Positions 1-5,600 of a stretch of DNA of 6,200 bases are shown one piece after another; positions within the stretch are counted from its first letter, which is position 1; the number at the start of each line of letters is the position of its first letter. Below the pieces are notes generated by a model, which saw only the letters and a list, made by a program, of their open reading frames with translations, had not been told where the DNA came from and made no database searches. The position numbers were made by a program, and so were the translations under genes. The stretch comes from Bacillota bacterium (GTDB lineage: Bacteria; Bacillota; Dehalobacteriia; UBA4068; UBA4997). Location of the stretch: NCBI GenBank assembly GCA_017398165.1, contig JAFQHB010000076.1, positions 1 through 6,200 of the forward strand. Direction: 5' to 3'.

Positions 1-134
1 ATGAACTGTTTGGGACTAAGTACCCTGATTTCACTCAGATCACTGCGCCATGTGCAGTCCTCAAGAGAAGTCACAGTTTCCCATACTTTTTGAATATCAC
101 ATTGAAAGACGGCCTTGATGTTTGAGATCGCCAT
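1..134 (-). CDS. SRPBCC (START-like) family protein, N-terminal part, cut by the window edge
   Basis: The visible 44 codons start at an ATG at 134-132 and run off the left edge. The ribosome binding site AAAAGGA (141-147) lies 6 bases upstream, which supports this start. The peptide begins MAISNIKAVF and continues through VWETVTSLEDCTWRSDLSEI. It has the alternating strand followed by a helix (KVWETVTSLED) seen at the start of SRPBCC/polyketide-cyclase-like proteins, whose helix-grip fold makes a hydrophobic pocket. Small Bacillota members usually have about 140-150 residues, so roughly two thirds is missing. Their substrate is generally unknown and I assign none. The gene lies 62 bases downstream of the methyltransferase on the same strand and may be read from that operon or from a weak promoter of its own at 171-200. 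The family call comes from remembered resemblance of the N-terminus and is fairly but not fully secure. Confidence 0.68.
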   Translation of the reverse strand, partial: MAISNIKAVFQCDIQKVWETVTSLEDCTWRSDLSEIRVLSPKQF

Positions 135-170
135 AATAAATCCTTTTGTGAGCCTGAATTTGCTTTATCA

Positions 171-200
171 ATTATCAGTGCATATGGCTGACGGTGCTAA
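171..200 (-). promoter_or_regulatory. Possible weak promoter for the SRPBCC gene
   Basis: On the minus strand TTAGCA (200-195) and GATAAT (176-171) are separated by 18 bases. They match the sigma-A consensus at 4 of 6 and 5 of 6 positions. Transcription would start near 164, about 30 bases before the SRPBCC start codon. The -35 overlaps the methyltransferase stop codon. I see no terminator hairpin in the gap, so readthrough from the upstream operon is equally possible. Confidence 0.3.
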
Positions 201-844
201 TATTCACCGCCGGTATCCAGCCGAGCCTGCCAGAGCAGGCGTGTGCCGTGGGCGGTGTGCCGGATGATGGTAAAGCCTGTATTCTGCAGCAGTGATTCGG
301 CCTCCCCGCGGCGGGTCTGCGGCAATATCAGGAAGAAATCACCGCCGGGGCGCAGCAGCAGTGCTGCGGCTGAGATAACCTCGGCCAGAGTGCAGAAAAT
401 CTCGCTTTTGGCGGCGGCGCGCTCCGGTATCGGGCTGATGCGCCCGGTGCGGCGCGGCTGCCACGGTGGATTGGCGGCAAGAATATCAAACGTGCCGGGG
501 GCCAGAATATCACCTGCCCGGCGCAGATCCCCCTGTATGAAATGACAGCGCCGCCGCAGCCCCGGTATACCGGCGTTCAGCAGCAGCGAACGTCTGGCCA
601 GGGCGGTGTTGGCCGGCATCAGTTCCAGCCCGGTACATTCGGCCTGGGGGTTGGCCATAGCCAGCAGCAGGGTAAGGCCGCCGCTGCCGCTGCCAAGCTC
701 GCATATCCGGCGGGCGGTGGGGCAGTGGCCGATCATAGCGGCCAGTGCTGCGGTATCCTCGGCAAAGCCGAAGAAGCGGCGATCCTGCCAGAGCCGCAGA
801 CCCCGGCCGAGGCTGATGACCGTCTGGTTATCAAGCGTGCTCAT
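197..844 (-). CDS. yabB: tRNA1(Val) adenine(37)-N6-methyltransferase-like protein (TrmN6/YabB family)
   Basis: This is a 215-residue class I SAM-dependent methyltransferase. The SAM-binding motif I is ELGSGSGG (residues 49-56). An acidic residue after strand 2 (GLELMP, E74) would bind the SAM ribose. The catalytic NPPW motif (125-128) is typical of enzymes that methylate exocyclic amino groups of adenine or glutamine. The preceding segment LWQDRRFFGFAEDTAALA fits the YfiC/TrmN6 N-terminus, where a Q-x-(K/R)-x-x-(F/Y) stretch precedes motif I. The E. coli relative makes m6A at position 37 of tRNA1-Val; substrate identity here is inferred. The ATG at 844-842 was chosen because the frame upstream (to 895) only overlaps yabA and carries no better start. 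No purine-rich ribosome binding site precedes this ATG. It overlaps the last 14 bases of yabA, so translation probably depends on coupling to yabA. Its place after ricT and yabA is the place of yabB in Bacillus subtilis. Confidence 0.87.
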   Translation of the reverse strand: MSTLDNQTVISLGRGLRLWQDRRFFGFAEDTAALAAMIGHCPTARRICELGSGSGGLTLLLAMANPQAECTGLELMPANTALARRSLLLNAGIPGLRRRCHFIQGDLRRAGDILAPGTFDILAANPPWQPRRTGRISPIPERAAAKSEIFCTLAEVISAAALLLRPGGDFFLILPQTRRGEAESLLQNTGFTIIRHTAHGTRLLWQARLDTGGEY

Positions 845-1103
845 GCAGGAAATTCTGGCAGAAGAGACATTCCTCGCCGCCGCGCTGCTGGGCAAAGTAG
901 GTGGGGCAGATGTGGTAGCCCTCCTCGTAGAGCTTGGTCAGCTCCTCGATGCCCTCGCTGCGGATGTTATCATCGTTGAGACGCTCCAGCAGGCGGGCGT
1001 TTTGCACCTCCAGCGAGTCTACCTTGATGCGCAGCTCCTGCAGGCGGTACAGCAGATCATTCAGCTCTTCTTCGAGCTGCCAAATATCATTCTTCAGCGA
1101 CAA
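831..1103 (-). CDS. yabA: Replication initiation control protein YabA
   Basis: This is a 90-residue protein. Residues 4-45 are rich in heptad leucines (IWQLEEELNDLLYRLQEL and onward) and should form the coiled coil through which YabA tetramerises. The C-terminal domain has the family signature GYHIC (62-66) and ECLFCQNFL (78-86), giving a His64/Cys66/Cys79/Cys82 zinc site. YabA binds DnaA and the DnaN clamp and restrains re-initiation at oriC. It is shorter than the 119-residue B. subtilis protein, mainly in the linker. The start is a TTG at 1103-1101: GGAGAGGG (1119-1112) sits exactly 8 bases upstream, and the reading begins MSLKNDIWQL. A GTG nine bases earlier abuts this site and is too close to use it. 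The frame stays open far upstream (an ATG at 1430), but that stretch is only the ricT tail in another frame. The gene overlaps the ricT stop by 17 bases. Confidence 0.91.
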   Translation of the reverse strand: MSLKNDIWQLEEELNDLLYRLQELRIKVDSLEVQNARLLERLNDDNIRSEGIEELTKLYEEGYHICPTYFAQQRGGEECLFCQNFLHEHA

Positions 1104-2175
1104 TAGGATCACCCTCTCCGGATCTTTCGGTTGGTTTGCGTGGGCTGCGCTGCGGCCGCGGGCGGCGGGGACGGACGGGTCTGGCGGGTTTTTCGCCGGT
1201 GGCCTCGGTGGATTGTTCACCGGTCTCCTGCGGCTCTTGGGGGGCTTTATTGTTTTTGGTGTTTTCCCTGGCCGTCTGGGGCTTGGGGGTATCTTTGGCG
1301 TGATGCGGCTTGCTGCCTTTGGGATGGCCTTTGCCGCTGTCCCGCCGGTTTTCTTTGGCCGATTCCTCAGGGTTATCCTTGGGGGCGTTATCACGGGCGG
1401 GCTTGTGATGCCTGCGTTCTTTGTTATCACGCGTCTCGGGGGCGGGCTGCTCCTCGGTCAGGTCGGCTGCGGCCTCGCGCGCGGCCTGCTCGGCGGCAGC
1501 GGCGGCTTCGGCCTTGCAGCGGCGGCACTCCATCTCGTCCTCGGTGTCTTTCTCGTAGGAGAGGCAGCACATCAGACGGCCGCACACGCCGGAGATCTTG
1601 GCCGGATTCAGCGCGATGTTTTGCTGCTTGGCCATCTTGATGGAGACAGGACGGAAGTTTTCCAGAAAAGCGGCGCAGCAGAGCTCTCGGCCGCAGGTGG
1701 AATAGCCGCCGACAAGGCGGGCTTCATCACGGACGCCGATCTGGCGCAGCTCGATGCGGGTGTGCAGCTTGGCGGCCAGCGCCTTTACCAGCTCGCGGAA
1801 ATCTACACGGCCGTTGGCGGAGAAATAGAACACCAGACGGCTGCCATCGAAGGAGTATTCGGCGCGGATCAGCTTCATCGGGAGATTGAAAGCCTCGATC
1901 TGCTGCAGGCAGAAATCGTAGGCTTCGGGTTCTTTGGCTTTGAAGGCCTCGGCCCGCTGCTCATCCGCCGGGGTGGCGGGGCGCAGCACCGGGCGCAGCG
2001 GTGTGCTGAGAGTGGTCTCGTCAATATCCTGGGGCTGGGTGACCACGGTGCCCATATCCTGCCCGCGGCTGCTTTCCACGATAACGCGGTCGCCGCAGGT
2101 GAGGTCCAGTTCGCCGGTCGAAAAATAATATATCTTGCCGGCGCGTTCAAAACGAATGCCAACAACTTGGGTCAT
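1087..2175 (-). CDS. ricT: RicT (YaaT), PSP1-domain subunit of the Ric complex
   Basis: This is a 362-residue protein. The PSP1 region covers about residues 1-215, beginning MTQVVGIRFERAGKIYYF. It carries the two cysteine clusters diagnostic of YaaT/RicT: GYSTCGRELCC (157-167; Cys161, 166, 167) and GVCGRLMCCL (196-205; Cys198, 203, 204). In Bacillus, RicT joins RicA and RicF in a complex that holds iron-sulfur clusters, promotes RNase Y mRNA maturation and affects sporulation, competence and biofilm. The Ric partners are not in this window. A further CRRC (217-220) follows. From about residue 222 on, the chain is low-complexity: an alanine/glutamate helix and then a Lys/Arg/Pro/Glu-rich, probably disordered tail. 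This makes it clearly longer than the roughly 275-residue B. subtilis protein. AGAGGA lies 8 bases before the ATG at 2175. It is the first gene of the operon seen here, and its stop overlaps yabA. Confidence 0.93.
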   Translation of the reverse strand: MTQVVGIRFERAGKIYYFSTGELDLTCGDRVIVESSRGQDMGTVVTQPQDIDETTLSTPLRPVLRPATPADEQRAEAFKAKEPEAYDFCLQQIEAFNLPMKLIRAEYSFDGSRLVFYFSANGRVDFRELVKALAAKLHTRIELRQIGVRDEARLVGGYSTCGRELCCAAFLENFRPVSIKMAKQQNIALNPAKISGVCGRLMCCLSYEKDTEDEMECRRCKAEAAAAAEQAAREAAADLTEEQPAPETRDNKERRHHKPARDNAPKDNPEESAKENRRDSGKGHPKGSKPHHAKDTPKPQTARENTKNNKAPQEPQETGEQSTEATGEKPARPVRPRRPRPQRSPRKPTERSGEGDPIVAEE

Positions 2176-2403
2176 ATCAAAAATCCTCTGCTTTGTAATG
2201 TGTTATTGGGTTTGCCGGGGCAAATGCGTATAGCCCGGGCAGCTTATCTTTAAGCGTAACATAAAACGGCCAAAAACGCAAGAGCGGAAACGTGAGATTA
2301 GATAAGAAAGAATAGAGAATAGCGTCGTTTGGAGGGAGGTGGATACAGGCCGGGATGCGGCAAAAAAACGCGGGCTGCAAGCAGAGAAATAGCGGGCAGA
2401 TGC

Positions 2404-2432
2404 TTGTATATGGGGCGGAGATGGTTTATAAT
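2404..2432 (+). promoter_or_regulatory. Sigma-A-type promoter for the secreted repeat protein gene
   Basis: A perfect TATAAT (2427-2432) is preceded at 17 bases by TTGTAT (2404-2409), which matches the -35 consensus at 3 of 6 positions including the leading TTG. Transcription would begin near 2439, giving a leader of about 180 bases before the start codon at 2621. A second -10-like TATACT (2548-2553) closer to the gene lacks a good -35. The strength of the -10 and the spacing make this the best promoter in the region. Confidence 0.6.
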
Positions 2433-2576
2433 TGTTATGTATAAGTAAAATTAAGGTAAAAGGGAATCAAAATGTCATAATGTGACAGTATGGCATCCAA
2501 AAAGGGGGTAAGTTGGTTGTGAAACTGCACGAAACGGTATGTTGTAATATACTATCGTTAAAATAGATAGGGGAAA

Positions 2577-2596
2577 ACCTGCCGGAATGGGCAGGT
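2577..2596 (+). promoter_or_regulatory. Leader hairpin just upstream of the ribosome binding site
   Basis: ACCTGCC (2577-2583) and GGCAGGT (2590-2596) form a perfect 7-bp stem with a 6-base loop (GGAATG). It ends 11 bases before the GGGGGA ribosome binding site (2608-2613). Downstream on the plus strand there is no run of T, so it is not a terminator for rightward transcription. It could protect the mRNA 5' region or modulate translation. The structure is short and may be chance. Confidence 0.4.
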
Positions 2597-2620
2597 AAAT
2601 ATAAAATGGGGGACAAAACG

Positions 2621-5600
2621 ATGAAAAACTTTTGTAAAAGCGGTTTGGTAGTTTTTCTGGTATTGGCGCTGGGTATGCTGATGCTGCCGACGATAGCATT
2701 GGCAGATGAAGCGTCAGGCGATCTGCTGGCCGAAGTGCAGGCAGATATGGACGCCATATTGGAAGATTACTACATAGAAGTCGGGATGGCCGAGGATGAG
2801 ATAGCGTACGTCATCCAGACGGCGGATTACTCCGGCAAGGCCAATCCGATGGATGCGATAAACGCATTGGAGCAAAAGGCTGCCGGGCTGACTGAGGACG
2901 AACTGGCACAGCTGCAGGACTACGAGAGTACAGCTACTTTCGTGGCTTTTTATGATGTGCTGGATCAGATGATGACGCCTATGGCGGTGGCGTCAAGCGG
3001 TACCTATGAGCCGGTGGAGGGTGTGACCGTTGGTGTCAGCGGTGCTGCGGATGACAGTATGTCTAACGGTGCTGTTAAGGTAACGGCCAAAGGTTCCGCT
3101 GGCTTCTGGGGTATCGGAGCAAGTGCAAAGACCGCGACTATTACTATAACAAATAGCTCTAATACAAATGCGGAACTATCGTTTGATTGGAAGGCGACCG
3201 ACGTTAATAGTTTGAGTATAGATGGGAACCAATACGCCGAGTTAGATGGTAGCTTCAGTAAAATGGTAAAGGCTGGAGAAAACTTTACTATAACGATTAC
3301 TACAGCAAAAAATAATACTGAAAACAAACTTGAGATGAGCAATTTTAATCTTTCTGCTGCCACATCTTTTGATGTTACGTTTGTTTTTGATATGTCTTTG
3401 GGTAGTGTAAAAGTTGCGGATAATACAATCTCTGATGGTGACAAAGTAGAAGTTTCTCCGAATGGTTCGCGAATTGTTGCAAGTGCTAATGCCAATAGTA
3501 AATTTTTGTGTTGGGTTGATGATGCCGATAATAAGATTCTTTCGACTGAGGATGAGTTTACTCTGTTAGCTACCAAGTCTGAGAATATGACAATAAAGGC
3601 GGTTTTTATTGATAAAGCTTCGGAATCACCGTGGTTTATGATTGGTAAGCCGGAAGCCTATCATTATGAGTCTACATATGATCTGGTTTTATTTAAAGGT
3701 ACTGCAACTGAATTTGACTATTATGCTATCAAGGATGGTTATTTGTTTGATGACCTGAACGAGGCTGCAGCTGCAGCAAAAGAACACTCTGCCAATAAAG
3801 CTATTGTTTTGATGAATGACGCCACTTTGCCTGCGGGTGAATATACCATTCCTGCCGGCGTGACCCTTTTGATTCCCTTTGATGATGCAAATACAATGTA
3901 CACTACTGCGGCTGTTAGTACGGATAGCTATGACAAGCCGAAAGCATATCGTACATTGAAATTGGCTAATGGAGCTAATTTGACTGTCAATGGTGCGATG
4001 AGTGTTTCTGCAAAACATCGTTATGCTCAATCTGCTAAAGAAGGCGGTTCTCCGACTGGTGCAGTTGGTTTTGTAGAGATGCAGAGTGGTAGTAATATTA
4101 CCGTAAATGATGGTGCTGCGCTGTATGCATATGGCTTTGTTACTGGTTCTGGTAATGTGATTGCAAAGGCTGGTGCATCTGTTTATGAAAATTTTCAATT
4201 CCATGATTTCCGTGGTGGTAATGCGACCACGGGTATAAAAAATGGTGTGTTTCCTTTGTCTCAATATTATGTTCAAAATATTGAGGTTCCGCTGACGATA
4301 TATGCGGGTGCCAAGGAATATAGTTATACCACAATTTATATGTCCAATGCGGATTTTGGTGCTGCTGTAGATTTTATCGGTGGTTCCGGGGCAATGTTTT
4401 ATCTGGAAAGTGGTTATGTCACTAAAAAATATGATGGTTCCAAAGATCGTTTGATTATTGATTCTTATGGTGATATGAGTCTTTCATCTATCGAAATGAA
4501 AATTGGTCCTGCAGGTGTGGGTGTAGATATGGACTCTGCTGATTATGAATTGCCCATTAATGGTAACATCACCGTGAGAGTGAATGAAGGTACGGTAAAT
4601 ATTGCTCAGGATATAGCGATGCTGCCTGGCGCAGAAATTTATATTGCTGATGGTGCAGCCTGTAAACTGGGTAATGGTTATAATGTTTATGTCTATGATG
4701 CTGATGAATGGGGCGATTACTGCGGTTCTACTAACAAACCGTTCTTTAGTGTACCGTATGCTCCCGGTCAAACGCATACTCGTACAGTTGCAGATTTGAA
4801 AGATGCCCTTATTGAGGTGGCTGGTACGATGGATGCATCGGAGGGCTATCTTTATACTACGGCAGGAGGTGCGAATATTTATGGCAGTAGCACTGGTGTG
4901 GCAAAAATCAAGGCTGGTTCCCAAGAGGTAACATATCAGGCTACGCAAACCAGTAATGAGATTAGTGATTATCCTAAAATTCCCATCACCCCGGCTAAGC
5001 TGAAGAATGCGGATGGCACTTATCTGCTGAGTGGCACCGGTACTTATAATTATTACAGCACAAAGGGCAAATGGGTTTGTGAGAATCATACCCCGGGTGA
5101 GGAGGCTACCTGTACTGATGCACAGACTTGTACGGTATGTGGTGAGGTAGTTACTGCGGCCAATGGTCATACCGAGGTAGTGGACGCGGCGGTAGCGCCT
5201 ACCTGTTCCGCTACCGGTCTGACCGAGGGCAAGCACTGCTCTGTATGTAATGAAGTGATTGTGAAGCAGGAAGTAGTTGATGCGCTGGGTCATACTGAGG
5301 TAATTGATGCGGCAGTGGCTGCTGATTGTACCAAAGCAGGTAAGACCGAGGGCAAGCACTGCTCGGTATGTAATGAGGTGATTGTGAAGCAGGAAGTAGT
5401 TGATGCTCTGGGTCATACCGAGGTGGTTGATGCGGCTGTAGATGCTACCTGTATCGCAACGGGTCTGACCGAGGGTAAGCACTGCTCGGTATGTAATGAA
5501 GTTTTGGAAGCACAGACAGAGGTTGCTGCGTTGGGTCATACTGAGGTAGTTGATGCGGCGGTAGAGCCTACTTGTACTGAAACAGGTCTGACCGAGGGTA

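Larger units (their letters stand above)
2176..2600. other. Divergent intergenic region between ricT and the repeat protein gene
   Basis: I find no convincing gene here. Short open frames on both strands have neither ribosome binding sites nor recognisable protein sequence. A weak minus-strand promoter for ricT may be TTGCGT (2281-2276) and TACGCT (2258-2253) with a 17-base spacer; its -10 matches only 3 of 6, so I do not list it separately. Small inverted repeats are present at 2243-2256 (GCTTA/TAAGC) and 2473-2487 (TGTCA-TAATG-TGACA). Bases 2283-2400 are purine-rich on the plus strand and show nothing I can assign. The rightward promoter and leader hairpin have their own entries. Confidence 0.6.

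Noticed and set aside
542..1106. Plus-strand frames at 542-979 and 606-1106
   Set aside because: They lie opposite the methyltransferase and yabA, whose motifs are unambiguous, and their translations look random and alanine/arginine-rich.
934..2253. Long plus-strand open frame (439 codons) opposite yabA and ricT
   Set aside because: It is the antisense of two firmly identified genes in GC-rich DNA. Its translation is low-complexity Gly/Leu/Phe sequence with no recognisable domain.
2177..2380. Minus-strand frame of 67 codons ending just before the ricT start
   Set aside because: It has no ribosome binding site and no recognisable sequence, and its codons do not resemble those of the neighbouring genes. 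It is most likely open by chance.
2577..2596. Rho-independent terminator on the minus strand
   Set aside because: Read leftward, the hairpin is followed by only four T before C, and no minus-strand gene ends upstream of it.
2467..2757. Minus-strand frames at 2467-2757 and 2475-2699
   Set aside because: They run antisense through the promoter-proximal leader and signal peptide region of the plus-strand gene and show no protein-like features.
3004..4276. Minus-strand frames at 3004-3576 and 3689-4276
   Set aside because: Both are antisense shadows of the secreted protein gene, with no family resemblance.
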